A stretch of DNA of 64,000 bases from RBG-16-66-20 sp035308765. Its GTDB lineage: Bacteria > Pseudomonadota > Gammaproteobacteria > Burkholderiales > SG8-39. The stretch spans positions 1 through 64,000 of the forward strand of contig DATGGA010000034.1 in NCBI GenBank assembly GCA_035308765.1, read 5' to 3'. The notes beneath the pieces were generated by a model. The model did not search any database. It saw nothing but the letters and a program-made list of their open reading frames with translations, and was not told the origin of the DNA. A program made the position numbers and the translations under genes. Below, piece by piece: positions 36,991-46,006 of the stretch (its first letter is position 1; each line of letters starts with the position of its first letter).

Positions 36991-37790
36991 AGCCAGCGTT
37001 TGCGGCGGCGGTAGGACTTCACGTCGCGAAAGCTCCTGCGGTCGCCCGAGGACAGGCCGAGGTAAAACTCCTTCACGTCCTCGTTCTGCGCCAGGGACGC
37101 GCCCTCGCCATCCATCACGACGCGGCCATTCTCGAGGATGTAGCCGTAGTCGGCGAAGCGCAGCGCGACGCTGGTGTTCTGCTCTGCGAGCAGGAAGCTC
37201 ACCTTTTCCTTGAGGTTCAGTTCCTTGACGATGCCGAAGATCTCTTCGACCAGCTGCGGCGCGAGGCCCATTGACGGCTCATCCAGCAGGATCATCTTCG
37301 GGCGCGCCATCAGGGCACGGCCGATAGCGGTCATCTGCTGTTCGCCGCCGGAGGTGTAGCCCGACTGCGACGACCGGCGCTGCTTCAGGCGCGGAAAATA
37401 CCCGTACACGCGTTCCAGGCCCTCGCGCGTCTCCGCGCCACTGCGGGTATAGGCGCCGGTAAGCAGGTTTTCCTCCACCGTCAGGTGGGCGAAGCAATGC
37501 CTGCCCTCCATCACCTGCACCACGCCGCGTTTGACCAGTTCCGACGGAGTCAGGTCTTCGATGCGCTCGCCGAGGTACTCGATGTAACCCTTGGTAACCT
37601 CGCCGCGCTCGCCTTTGAGCAGGTTGGAGACCGCGCGCAGCGTGGTGGTCTTGCCGGCGCCGTTGGCCCCCAACAGCGCGACGATCGCGCCCTCGCGTAC
37701 CGTCAGGGACACCCCCTTCAGCACGAGAATGACGTGGTTGTAGATCACCTCGATGCCGTTCACGCTGAGCATCGTCGCGGCTGCGGACAT
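36987..37790 (-). CDS. livF: Branched-chain-amino-acid-type ABC transporter ATP-binding protein LivF
   Basis: One of two cytoplasmic ATPases of a Liv-type importer, 267 residues. Walker A is GANGAGKTTTLRAV, the signature YTSGGEQQMTAIGRALM (SGGEQQ is typical of LivF), Walker B MILLDEPSMGLAP and the H-loop/Q-loop regions are intact. The C-terminus is extended and strongly basic (SFRDVKSYRRRKRWL). It lies downstream of the intrinsic terminator that follows livK, so it depends on read-through or its own promoter. Confidence 0.9.
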   Translation of the reverse strand: MSAAATMLSVNGIEVIYNHVILVLKGVSLTVREGAIVALLGANGAGKTTTLRAVSNLLKGERGEVTKGYIEYLGERIEDLTPSELVKRGVVQVMEGRHCFAHLTVEENLLTGAYTRSGAETREGLERVYGYFPRLKQRRSSQSGYTSGGEQQMTAIGRALMARPKMILLDEPSMGLAPQLVEEIFGIVKELNLKEKVSFLLAEQNTSVALRFADYGYILENGRVVMDGEGASLAQNEDVKEFYLGLSSGDRRSFRDVKSYRRRKRWL

Positions 37791-37801
37791 GTATTCCTCG
37801 C

Positions 37802-37834
37802 AAAAAAAGCGGCGCCGGGTCTGACCGGCGCCGC
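37802..37834 (-). terminator. Intrinsic terminator between livK and livF
   Basis: GCGGCGCCGG (37809-37818) pairs perfectly with CCGGCGCCGC (37825-37834) around a 6-base loop. In the minus-strand transcript the 10-bp stem is followed at once by GC and seven T residues (37802-37808 on the plus strand are A). This is a textbook terminator directly after livK; it should keep binding-protein mRNA in excess over livF. Confidence 0.85.
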
Positions 37835-37864
37835 CTCTGCCTGTGCTTTTTTACCCTTCGGCGC

Positions 37865-39208
37865 TCAGCCGGATTCCTTGCCGCAGTCGCGCTTGGTGAT
37901 CTTCTTTTCGGTCGCGTATTTCTCAGCGGAAGCCCGGATCATCGGCTTGATGATGGCATTGTCGGCGTGAAGCACGCCGGGATGCACCTGCCACTTCTTG
38001 CCGTCCCAGGTCTCGATCTGCGCCTGCGCTTCGCCGGCATGGTTTACGCAGCTGGTACTCACTGGCGTCATGAAGCCCTCAAAGCCGAGTTTCTTGATCA
38101 TCGCCTGATCGATCGACAGGTTCTCCAGCCCCCAGCGCACCTGCATCCCCGTCAGCGGCTTTTTCCCGTAGTTCACCTGGGCCTTGCGCACCGCTTCGAC
38201 GGTGACCATCGCCGCGGCCAATCCGCGGTTGTAGAGCACTTCGCCGACCTCCTCCTTCTTGCCTGTGCCCTGCCCCTTGTCGTAGACGTACTTGATTATG
38301 TCCTTGTGAACCTGGCCCATTCCGGCAGGCGCAAGAAACACGAGCGCGTTGTACCCCTTGGCGCCGTCGCCCGCGGGCACGACGTCGGGCTCCGCGCCCG
38401 ACCACCATACGCCGTACATCTTTTCGCGCGGGTAGCCGGTGGCAACCGCTTCCTTGATGGCCGTGGAATTCATGACGCCCCAGCCCCACAGGAAAACATA
38501 GTCCGGACGTTGCTGCCGGATCTGCAGCCAGGTAGCCTTCTGCTCCACGCCAGGATGGGTTACCGGCAGAAGCAGCAGCTGGAATCCGTGCATCTTGGCG
38601 CGCTCCTCAAGCAGCGCGATCGGCTCCTTGCCATAAGGCGAATCGTGATACACGAGCGCGATCTTCTTGCCTTTGAGCTTGTCCAGCCCGCCTTCCTTCT
38701 TGCCGACTTCCTGCACCAGCATGTCCGCTGCGTCCCAGTACGTCCCGCCGAGCGGGAAATTCCAGCCGAACACCGCGCCGTCCACCGAATCCGCGCGGCC
38801 ATAACCCGTGGTGATGATCGGAATATGGTCGGTGAACGACTTGTCGGTAAGCGCGAAGGTGATGCCGGTGGACAGCGGGTGGAAAGCCGTGGCGCCGGTC
38901 GGCCCCTTGCCCTTCAGGCGCTCATAGCACTCGACCCCCCGGTCGGTAGCGTAGCCGGTCTCGCACTCTTCGAAAGTGATTTTGACGCCGTTGATGCCGC
39001 CGTCGCGCGCGTCGATCAGTTTCAGGTAATCCACGTAGCCGTTGGCGAACGGGATCCCGTTGGGCGCGTACGCGCCGGTACGGTACGACAGCACCGGGAA
39101 GAACTGTTCCTTGGCCTGGGCCTGAACCTGTGCGGCGCCAAGCAGCGCCGCCGCCCCCGACACTGCCAGCGCTGCCGACAGCATTGCGGAATTCGATGTC
39201 AATTTCAT
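37865..39208 (-). CDS. livK: Branched-chain-amino-acid-type ABC transporter substrate-binding protein
   Basis: Periplasmic binding protein of 447 residues. The start at 39208 is preferred since it follows a strong GGAGGAGGGTGA ribosome-binding site and begins MKLTSNSAMLSAALAVSGAA, a Sec signal cleaved near AQVQAQA. The mature protein has the type I periplasmic fold of the LivK/amide-binding group (FFPVLSYRTGAYAPNGIPFA, GKKIALVYHDSPYGKEPIAL). Two C-terminal Cys (STSCVNHAG, KRDCGKESG) and one pair near residue 95-105 could form disulfides. It is slightly longer than LivK; such members often bind carboxylic or aromatic acids. Ligand unknown. Confidence 0.87.
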   Translation of the reverse strand: MKLTSNSAMLSAALAVSGAAALLGAAQVQAQAKEQFFPVLSYRTGAYAPNGIPFANGYVDYLKLIDARDGGINGVKITFEECETGYATDRGVECYERLKGKGPTGATAFHPLSTGITFALTDKSFTDHIPIITTGYGRADSVDGAVFGWNFPLGGTYWDAADMLVQEVGKKEGGLDKLKGKKIALVYHDSPYGKEPIALLEERAKMHGFQLLLLPVTHPGVEQKATWLQIRQQRPDYVFLWGWGVMNSTAIKEAVATGYPREKMYGVWWSGAEPDVVPAGDGAKGYNALVFLAPAGMGQVHKDIIKYVYDKGQGTGKKEEVGEVLYNRGLAAAMVTVEAVRKAQVNYGKKPLTGMQVRWGLENLSIDQAMIKKLGFEGFMTPVSTSCVNHAGEAQAQIETWDGKKWQVHPGVLHADNAIIKPMIRASAEKYATEKKITKRDCGKESG

Positions 39209-39263
39209 TGTCACCCTCCTCCGGAAATGTACAAAATTGCTCCCCGCGTCCATCATACCTCCG

Positions 39264-40322
39264 TCAGTGCGGAAAAGGCCACAGCCGCAGCTTTTCCTTG
39301 CCGATGGCCCACAGCCTGGCCAGGCCCTGGGGTTCGACGATCAGGAAGAATATGATCAGCGCCCCGAAAATCATGGATTCCAGGTGCGCGTTCATCGCGG
39401 TCGGGATCGGCACGCCCAGCGCTGCGGGCACCTGATTGAGCAGGATCGGCAGCGTCACGATGAATGCGGCGCCGAAATAGCTGCCCAACAGGGAGCCCAT
39501 GCCGCCGATGATGATCATGAAAAGCAGGCTGAGCGACAGGTTCAGGTCGAACGCGAGCGGCTCCCACGCGCCCAGTTGCACGAAGCCCCACAGCGCACCG
39601 GCGACGCCCACATAAAAGGAGCTCACCGCGAAAGCGGTGAGCTTGGCGTAGACGGGCCGGATGCCGATGACTTCCGCCGCAACGTCCATGTCGCGTATCG
39701 CCATCCACTCGCGGCCGATATGTCCGCGCACCAGATTTCTCGCCAGCAGCGTGAACACAGTGAGCACGCAGAGCACGAACAGGTATTTGTCGAGCGGGCT
39801 GTCGACCTTCCAGCCGAAGATTTCGATCGGCGCGGGAGATACCGACGGCGCGTAGTTGGTAAACCATTTGACGCGCGCGAAAAGCCAGTCCATGAAAAAC
39901 TGCGCGGCGAGCGTCGCGACCGCGAGGTACAAGCCCTTGATGCGCAGGCTCGGCAATCCGAACACCAGGCCGACCGCCGAGGCGATCAGGCCCGAAAGCA
40001 CCAGCACCACCAGAAAGTTCAGTTGAGGGATCCGCAAAGCCAGGTTGTAGGCGGAATAGGCGCCGACCGCCATGAACGCGGCATGTCCGATCGAGATCTG
40101 CCCGCAGTATCCGACCAGCAAATTGAGGCCGATCGCGGCCAGCGCGAGTATCAGGAACGGGATCAGGATTGCCAGAAACAGGTAGTCGCTGACGAATAGC
40201 GGCACCGCGACGAAAGCGACCACAAGCAAACCGGCCATGAACAGGCGGTCCTGCAGGATCGGCAGCATCTGGAGGTCGGAGGCGTAGCTCGATTTGAACT
40301 GGCCGTTTTCGCGGTAAAACAT
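39264..40322 (-). CDS. livM: ABC transporter permease LivM
   Basis: Integral membrane subunit of the Liv-type importer, 352 residues with about 9-10 hydrophobic segments. The N-terminal LNLLVGYCGQISIGHAAFMA is the BPD_transp_2 signature, and the cytoplasmic coupling segment REWMAIRDMDVAAEVIGIRP with downstream GVAGALWGF and IIIGGMGSLLGSYFGAA is characteristic of LivM. The start ATG at 40322 follows livH by 2 bases. A larger reading frame that appears to fuse this with the upstream region is a frame coincidence. Confidence 0.92.
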   Translation of the reverse strand: MFYRENGQFKSSYASDLQMLPILQDRLFMAGLLVVAFVAVPLFVSDYLFLAILIPFLILALAAIGLNLLVGYCGQISIGHAAFMAVGAYSAYNLALRIPQLNFLVVLVLSGLIASAVGLVFGLPSLRIKGLYLAVATLAAQFFMDWLFARVKWFTNYAPSVSPAPIEIFGWKVDSPLDKYLFVLCVLTVFTLLARNLVRGHIGREWMAIRDMDVAAEVIGIRPVYAKLTAFAVSSFYVGVAGALWGFVQLGAWEPLAFDLNLSLSLLFMIIIGGMGSLLGSYFGAAFIVTLPILLNQVPAALGVPIPTAMNAHLESMIFGALIIFFLIVEPQGLARLWAIGKEKLRLWPFPH

Positions 40323-40324
40323 GC

Positions 40325-41329
40325 TCAGACCCGGTCGATGAGTTTTTCGCCGAACAGGCCTTCCGGCCGAACCAGAAGAAACAGCAGCGCCAGCACGTAG
40401 GCAAACCAGTTCTCGATGCCGCCGCCGGCGAGATCGAAGGTCTTGACCAGTATCGGACCAAGGAACACTTCCGACATCTTTTCCCCGACGCCGATGATGA
40501 GGCCGCCGACGATCGACCCGGTGACCGAAGTGAACCCCCCGAGGATGACGACGGGAAGCGCCTTGAGCGCGACCTGCGACAGCGAGAACTGAACGCCGAG
40601 CTTGGAACCCCAGATGACTCCGGCGACCAGCGCCACGAATCCAGCGACCGACCAGACGATGACCCAGATCCAATTCAACGGAATGCCGATCGATTGCGCC
40701 GCCTGGTGGTCGTCGGCCACCGCCCGCAGAGCGCGCCCCGTCGGCGTCTTCTGGAAAAAGACCGCGAGGGCTGCGACGAGCGCCGTCGCGACCAGCGCCG
40801 CTGCGAAATCTTCCTTGTTCACCAGGATCCCTCCCTCGAACACGTTCTGCAGGATCATCACCGGTTCCTTGCCGATGCCGAGGTTGATCTCGTAGACATC
40901 GCTGCCCCAGACAATCTGGCCAAGGCCGTCGAGGAAGTAGGTGACGCCGAGCGTCGCCATCAGCAATGCGACGCCCTCCTGATTCACGAGCGGGCGCAGC
41001 ACGATGCGTTCGATCAGAAACGCCAGCACCACCATGATCCCCATTGCCAACAGGATCGCCACCCAGAGCGGCATCGATTCGGCCATGCGCGCCACGGCGA
41101 GCGCCGCGAACAGCACCATCGTTCCTTGAGCAAAATTGAACACGCCGGAGGCCTTGAAGATGAGAGCGAAACCCATGGCGACAAGGGAATACAGCACGCC
41201 CGTCATGAGGCCGCCAAGCAGCACCTCGATGTAGAAGCCGGGCGCCGAGGCGCCGGTCGCAAGCGGCAACGCCAGGCCGACCAGCAGCGCGATGCCGAGC
41301 AAGATGACCGGCCAATGCTTTTTCAGCAT
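40325..41329 (-). CDS. livH: ABC transporter permease LivH
   Basis: Second membrane subunit, 334 residues with about 8-9 transmembrane helices. Family strings: GGLMTGVLYSLVAMGFALIF and ASGVFNFAQGTMVLFAA near the N-terminus, TPTGRALRAVADDHQAAQSI as the cytoplasmic coupling helix, and LPVVILGGFTSVTGSIVGGL later. It lies 4 bases after livG and pairs with LivM to form the pore. Confidence 0.92.
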   Translation of the reverse strand: MLKKHWPVILLGIALLVGLALPLATGASAPGFYIEVLLGGLMTGVLYSLVAMGFALIFKASGVFNFAQGTMVLFAALAVARMAESMPLWVAILLAMGIMVVLAFLIERIVLRPLVNQEGVALLMATLGVTYFLDGLGQIVWGSDVYEINLGIGKEPVMILQNVFEGGILVNKEDFAAALVATALVAALAVFFQKTPTGRALRAVADDHQAAQSIGIPLNWIWVIVWSVAGFVALVAGVIWGSKLGVQFSLSQVALKALPVVILGGFTSVTGSIVGGLIIGVGEKMSEVFLGPILVKTFDLAGGGIENWFAYVLALLFLLVRPEGLFGEKLIDRV

Positions 41330-41333
41330 CGTC

Positions 41334-42137
41334 TCAGTGGCTCACGCCGAGATAAGCGTCGATGACCGCCCGATTCCCCCGCACCTCGTCCGGCGTGCCA
41401 TCACCGATCTTCCTGCCATAGTCGAGCACCACGACACGGTCCGAAATGTCCATCACCACGCTCATATCGTGCTCGATGAGCACGATGGTGGTACCGAACT
41501 GATCGTTTACGTCGAGGATGAAGCGGCACATGTCCTGCTTCTCTTCCAGGTTCATGCCGGCCATCGGTTCATCCAGCAGCAGGATTCGGGGCTCCGTCGC
41601 CAGCGCACGGGCGAGATCGACCCGCTTCTGCAGACCGTAAGGCAGCCGTCCCACCGGGGTCCTGCGATAGGCCTGGATCTCGAGGAAATCGATGATGCCC
41701 TCGACCACCTCGCGGTGGGCGATTTCCTCGCGCAGCGCCGGGCCGATGCGCAGCGCCTGCAGCAGGATGTTGGTGTGCATCTTCAGGTTGCGCCCCGACA
41801 TGATGTTGTCGAGCACCGTCATTCCCCTGAACAGAGCCAGACCCTGGAAGGTGCGCGCGATGCCGCTCACCGCGACTTCGTGCGGGTCCATGTCGTGGTA
41901 CTCGCGGCCGAGGTAGCGGATGGTCCCCTGCTGGGGGTGGTACAGGCCGTTGATGACGTTCAGCATCGAACTCTTGCCGGCGCCGTTGGGTCCGATGATG
42001 GCCCGCACTTCGTGCTCACGGACGTCGAAGGAAATGTCGCTCAGCGCCTTTACGCCGCCGAAAGCGAGCGACACGCCCTCCAAGGCCAGGATCACTTCGC
42101 CGATGCGGGCCGCGCGCGCATTCGACTCCCCTGCCAT
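41334..42137 (-). CDS. livG: ABC transporter ATP-binding protein LivG
   Basis: Second ATPase of the importer, 267 residues. Walker A is GPNGAGKSSMLNVI, the Q-loop RTFQGLALF, the signature region RLPYGLQKRVDLARALA (LPYG-x-QKR replaces LSGGQ, as usual for LivG), Walker B ILLLDEPMAGMN and the H-loop LIEHDMSVV. The start ATG at 42137 shares one base with the TGA of the acyl-CoA synthetase gene. The N-terminus carries an Ala/Arg-rich extension of about 15 residues. Confidence 0.92.
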   Translation of the reverse strand: MAGESNARAARIGEVILALEGVSLAFGGVKALSDISFDVREHEVRAIIGPNGAGKSSMLNVINGLYHPQQGTIRYLGREYHDMDPHEVAVSGIARTFQGLALFRGMTVLDNIMSGRNLKMHTNILLQALRIGPALREEIAHREVVEGIIDFLEIQAYRRTPVGRLPYGLQKRVDLARALATEPRILLLDEPMAGMNLEEKQDMCRFILDVNDQFGTTIVLIEHDMSVVMDISDRVVVLDYGRKIGDGTPDEVRGNRAVIDAYLGVSH

Positions 42138-44122
42138 CAGGCGGCTTTCCTCGCGGCGGCAGCTGGGAATGCTTTCGCGTCGCGGATTTTCAGGTCGGCC
42201 GATATCGATCCCGTGCGGCCGTCCTCGTAGCGCACCTGCGCCTCGACGTGCACCACCTGCTTGCCGCCGTATAGGGCGTCTAGCAGCGCGGCGTACTTCT
42301 CCCCGACGTGAAGGCGGCGAACCTTGCTGGTGCGGGTCAGCTCGCCGTCGTCCGCCTCCAGCTGCTTGTGCAGGATCAGGAAGCGGCGGATCTGCGAAGC
42401 AGCGACTTCCGGCTCGGCGGCGAGATCTGCATTGACCTTCTCTATGCACTCGCGTATCAGCCCGTAGACCTCGTCGCGCGAGGCGAGATCGACGTAACCG
42501 GAGTAGGGCATGCCGCGCTTCTCCGCCCAGTTGCCGACCGCCTCCATGTCCATGTTGATGAAGACGCAGACGCGGTCGAGGCCGTGGCCGAAGGCCACGG
42601 CCTCCTTGATGAACGGGAAGAACTTGAGCTTGTTCTCGAGGTATTTCGGCGCGAACAGCGAGCCGTCGGCGAGCTTGCCGACGTCCTTGACGCGATCGAT
42701 GATTTTCACGTGGCCGTCGGCGTCGAAATAGCCGGCGTCGCCGGTGTGGAACCAGCCCTGCGCGTCCTTCGAGGCCGCGGTTGCCTGCGGGTTCTTGTAG
42801 TACTCCTTGAACAGCCCTGGCGAGCGGATGAGGAGCTCCCGCTCCGGCGTGAAGCTGAGTTCCACTCCTTTGACCGCCGGGCCGACGGTGTCTGCCTTCA
42901 CCTGGCCATTCGGCTGCACGCAGACGAAGACGCTGGTTTCCGTGGAACCGTAGAGCTGCTTCAGATTGATGCCGAGCGAGCGGTAGAAGCGGAAGAGATC
43001 CGGCCCGATCGCCTCGCCGGCCGTGTAGGCGACGCGGACGCGGCTCATGCCAAGCACGTTCCTGAGCGGACCGTAGATCATCGCGTCGCCGAGGCGGTAG
43101 ATGAGCCTGTCGAAGGCGCCGACCGGCTTGCCATCGAGAATCGCGCCGCCCACCCGGCGCGCGACCTCCATGAAGTAGCGGTACAGCGAGCGCTTGAGGG
43201 CGCTTGCATCCTCCATACGGATCGACACCTGGGTGAGCAGGGCTTCGAACACCCGCGGCGGCGCGAAGTAATAGGTCGGGCCGATATCGCGCATGTCGCT
43301 CATGACCGTTTCGGACGACTCCGGGCAGCAGATGCAGTAGCCGGTAACAAAGGGCTGTGCGTAGGAAAAAATGTTCTGCCCGATCCACGCCGGCGGCAGG
43401 TAGGCGAGCACCACGTCCGTGTCGCTCAGCCCCTCCATCTCCGCAGCTGCCCGGGCGCGGTCGATCAGGCTGTGATGGGTTAGCACCACGCCTTTCGCGG
43501 TACCCGTGGTGCCCGAAGTGAAGAACATCGCCGCGGTGTCTGGCCCAGCGCCTTTGGCGATCTCGGCATCGAGGAACGACGGATTGCGCCGCTGCGATTC
43601 GGCGCCTAGCTCGAGCAGCTTGTCGCAACTCATCAGCAGGGGTTGGTCGTAGTGGCGCAGGCCGCGCGGTTCGTCGTAGTAGATGTGCGCGAGCGTCGGG
43701 CATTGCGGCAGGATTTCGAGCAGCTTGTCCACCTGCTCCTGGTCTTCCGCCACTGCATGCGTGATCCCTGCGTTCTGGATCGGGAACGCCATCTCCGCGG
43801 CCACTGCGTCCTGATACAGCGGCACCGGGATGCCGCCCAGGCATTGCGCCGCGCACATGGCGGCGTAGACCCGCGGGCGGTTGTCGCCGACGATCGCCAG
43901 GTGGTCGCCGCGCTTGAATCCCTGCGCCGCCAGGCCGCAGGCCAGCAAACGCACTTCTTCAGCGAAGCGCCGCCAGCTCCAGGTCTGCCAGATGCCGAGA
44001 TCCTTTTCGCGGATCGCCGGCCGCTCGGGGCGCACCTTGGCGTGATGCAGCAAAAGCTTCGGAAACGTGTCGCACATATCGCACGTATCGCACGCGTCCA
44101 GGCCAGAACGATCCTCAGCCAT
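42137..44122 (-). CDS. Long-chain-type acyl-CoA synthetase (AMP-binding)
   Basis: Adenylate-forming CoA ligase of 661 residues, first gene of the liv operon. P-loop: FFTSGTTGTAKGVVLTH; adenine-binding motif: KQLYGSTETSVFVCV; then GWFHTGDAGYFDADGHVKII and the catalytic-lysine tail RTSKVRRLHVGEKY. It resembles the large fatty-acid/aromatic-acid ligases that accompany Liv transporters in betaproteobacteria. The ATG at 44122 has a strong GAGGAGGGG ribosome-binding site, so the odd N-terminal CDTCDMCDT repeat is probably translated; an internal ATG at 44077 (MCDTFPKLL) would remove most of it. Substrate unknown. Confidence 0.87.
   Translation of the reverse strand: MAEDRSGLDACDTCDMCDTFPKLLLHHAKVRPERPAIREKDLGIWQTWSWRRFAEEVRLLACGLAAQGFKRGDHLAIVGDNRPRVYAAMCAAQCLGGIPVPLYQDAVAAEMAFPIQNAGITHAVAEDQEQVDKLLEILPQCPTLAHIYYDEPRGLRHYDQPLLMSCDKLLELGAESQRRNPSFLDAEIAKGAGPDTAAMFFTSGTTGTAKGVVLTHHSLIDRARAAAEMEGLSDTDVVLAYLPPAWIGQNIFSYAQPFVTGYCICCPESSETVMSDMRDIGPTYYFAPPRVFEALLTQVSIRMEDASALKRSLYRYFMEVARRVGGAILDGKPVGAFDRLIYRLGDAMIYGPLRNVLGMSRVRVAYTAGEAIGPDLFRFYRSLGINLKQLYGSTETSVFVCVQPNGQVKADTVGPAVKGVELSFTPERELLIRSPGLFKEYYKNPQATAASKDAQGWFHTGDAGYFDADGHVKIIDRVKDVGKLADGSLFAPKYLENKLKFFPFIKEAVAFGHGLDRVCVFINMDMEAVGNWAEKRGMPYSGYVDLASRDEVYGLIRECIEKVNADLAAEPEVAASQIRRFLILHKQLEADDGELTRTSKVRRLHVGEKYAALLDALYGGKQVVHVEAQVRYEDGRTGSISADLKIRDAKAFPAAAARKAA
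44067..44093. repeat. Three 9-bp tandem units in the start of the acyl-CoA synthetase gene
   Basis: Units GTGTCGCAC, ATATCGCAC and GTATCGCAC lie head to tail (plus-strand reading). On the minus strand they encode the Cys-Asp-Thr/Met tripeptide repeat near residues 10-19 of the synthetase. Being a multiple of three, unit gain or loss would not shift the frame. Confidence 0.7.
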
Positions 44123-44267
44123 ATCCCCTCCTCTAGGGCAGCGGCGGATTTTATAATGCGAAGCGCGATTTACGGTGAACTGAATCGGACGCGGGGATCA
44201 GTCCTTCCCGTGGCCACGCTGTAAGCTTCAAGCGGAGCCGGCATTCGACCGGAGGAGGAGTTCTCGC

Positions 44268-45230
44268 ATGAAGCACCTTGCCGTTCTGGCCATGGCGGCG
44301 CTGCTTGGCCTGCATTCGCCCGGCGCACCTGCCCAGGTCAGCTATCCGTCTAAGCCGATCAAGCTCATCGTGCCCGTTACAACTGGGGGGCCGAGCGATC
44401 TGGTGGCGCGCATCCTCGGCGACAAGCTTGCGGCCTCGCTGGGCAAGCCGGTCGTTGTAGAGAACCGGCCCGGCGCTTCGCAGTCGGTGGGCGCGGCGGC
44501 GGTCGCCAAGTCCGACCCGGACGGCTACACGCTGCTGCAGGCCGCAGCCAACATGGCGATCAATCCGATCCTGATGTCGGATCTGCCTTACGACACGGCG
44601 AAGGACTTCGCGCCGATTTCGCTTACCCACCTCACGCCCTACGTCTTCGTAGTGAGTTCGCAGTCGCCGATCAACACGCTCGCCGAGCTACTCAAGTTCG
44701 TGCGCGAGAATCCGGGCAAAGTCACCTATGGCACCACCGGCGAGGGCAGCCCGCAACAACTGGCAACCCTGCTGCTGGCGCAAGCCGCGGGCCTGCGCGA
44801 CATGACCGAGGTGGCCTACAAGGGCAGTTCGGCCGCGCATCCCGATCTGATTTCCAACCGCATCACCTTCATGATCGATCCGCTCGCCGCATCGGCGCCG
44901 CACATCAGGTCTGGCGCCTTGCGCGCGCTGGCAGTTTCCACGCCGCAGCGCAACGCCAACTTCCCAAATGTGCCTACCGCGATCGAAGCGGGCGTGGCGG
45001 GATACGACTTCGCGAGCTGGGGCGGAATATTCGCACCTGCCGGAACGCCGCGAGACATAGTGCTGCGGCTGAACGGCGAGATCGGCAAGGCGCTGGCCGG
45101 CTCCGAACTGCGAAAACGCCTCGATGACATGGGCCTGGTAGCCAAGGCCAGCTCGCCCGAGGAATTCGGCGCCTTCCTGTTCGCCGAGATGAGCCGCTGG
45201 AAAGCGGTGCTGGGCGGCAAAAAGCCCTGA
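44268..45230 (+). CDS. Bug-family (TctC-like) periplasmic binding protein
   Basis: Tripartite tricarboxylate transporter substrate-binding protein of 320 residues. A signal peptide (MKHLAVLAMAALLGLHSPGA, cleavage after PAQ or nearby) precedes YPSKPIKLIVPVTTGGPSDL, the hallmark of Bug proteins, then VVENRPGASQSVGAAAVAKS, SDPDGYTLL and WGGIFAPAGTPRDIV. The ribosome-binding site GGAGGAGGAG is strong. No TctA/TctB membrane genes are adjacent, as is usual for the expanded Bug family of betaproteobacteria. Ligand unknown. Confidence 0.9.
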   Translation: MKHLAVLAMAALLGLHSPGAPAQVSYPSKPIKLIVPVTTGGPSDLVARILGDKLAASLGKPVVVENRPGASQSVGAAAVAKSDPDGYTLLQAAANMAINPILMSDLPYDTAKDFAPISLTHLTPYVFVVSSQSPINTLAELLKFVRENPGKVTYGTTGEGSPQQLATLLLAQAAGLRDMTEVAYKGSSAAHPDLISNRITFMIDPLAASAPHIRSGALRALAVSTPQRNANFPNVPTAIEAGVAGYDFASWGGIFAPAGTPRDIVLRLNGEIGKALAGSELRKRLDDMGLVAKASSPEEFGAFLFAEMSRWKAVLGGKKP

Positions 45231-45244
45231 ACCCGGCCGGCGCC

Positions 45245-46003
45245 ATGACCCGCGCAATCGTCGAAACGCTGAAGAAGATCCTGAAGACCCGCGGCATGAC
45301 CTATGCGGACCTGGCGCGCGCACTGCGGGTGTCGACCCAGACGGTCAAGCGCCTGTTCTCTCAGCGCAGCTTCACCCTCGAACGGCTGGAGGAAATCCTG
45401 AGAGTGCTGGAGATGGATTTCTACGAACTGGCGCGCATGAGCCACGGGCGCCGTTCCGGGCCGGTTGAACTGTCGCCTGAGCAGGAAACCGCGCTTGCCG
45501 GGGATGCGCGCCTGTTCTCGGTCTTCTGGCTGATCACCAACGAATGGCGCTTCGACGAGATCGTCGCCGAATTCAAGCTCGGCGCCGCGCAGATCACCTC
45601 CTACTACGCCCGGCTCGAGCGCCTGCGCCTGATCGACTGGCAGCCCGGCAACCGCGCGCGGCTCAGGGTGCCCAAGCATTACGTGTGGCGCGCCGGCGGC
45701 CCGCTGCGCAAGGCCTACGGCCTGAGAGTCGTCACGGAATTCATGCGCTCGCGCTTCGACGCGCCGCATGACGCATTCCACTTCGAGGCGCAAGAGCTCT
45801 CCAGCGAATCAGCGGTCGTGGTCAAGCGGCGCCTCGAGCGATTCGCCGCCGAGATCAACGAACTGGTGGAGATCGACGCCTCGGTGCCGGCAAAAAAACG
45901 CGTGGCGCTGGGCGTGCTGCTCGCCTGCCGCCCGTGGAGCATTTCCATCGTCCACGCGCTGCGCGCGAACGCCGGGGCGCCAAACAAGACGGCCCGGGCC
46001 TGA
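45245..46003 (+). CDS. XRE-family helix-turn-helix regulator
   Basis: A 252-residue DNA-binding protein. The N-terminal Cro/CI-type domain is MTYADLARALRVSTQTVKRLFSQRSFTLERLEEILRVL region (about residues 18-57). After a linker the C-terminal ~170 residues look helical with a second possible winged-helix segment (FDEIVAEFKLGAAQITSYYA), and no known ligand domain that I recognise. It starts 14 bases after the Bug gene and may be co-transcribed. Its 3' end is 3 bases from the convergent mechanosensitive channel gene. Confidence 0.82.
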   Translation: MTRAIVETLKKILKTRGMTYADLARALRVSTQTVKRLFSQRSFTLERLEEILRVLEMDFYELARMSHGRRSGPVELSPEQETALAGDARLFSVFWLITNEWRFDEIVAEFKLGAAQITSYYARLERLRLIDWQPGNRARLRVPKHYVWRAGGPLRKAYGLRVVTEFMRSRFDAPHDAFHFEAQELSSESAVVVKRRLERFAAEINELVEIDASVPAKKRVALGVLLACRPWSISIVHALRANAGAPNKTARA

Positions 46004-46006
46004 CCC

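Noticed and set aside
39264..41315. A 683-codon frame that seems to fuse LivM to an upstream domain
   Set aside because: Only the part from 40322 has LivM similarity; the upstream part is an out-of-frame reading of livH.
41334..43856. An 840-codon frame ending in LivG
   Set aside because: Residues before the LivG start at 42137 are an out-of-frame reading of the acyl-CoA synthetase gene, low in complexity and Arg-rich.
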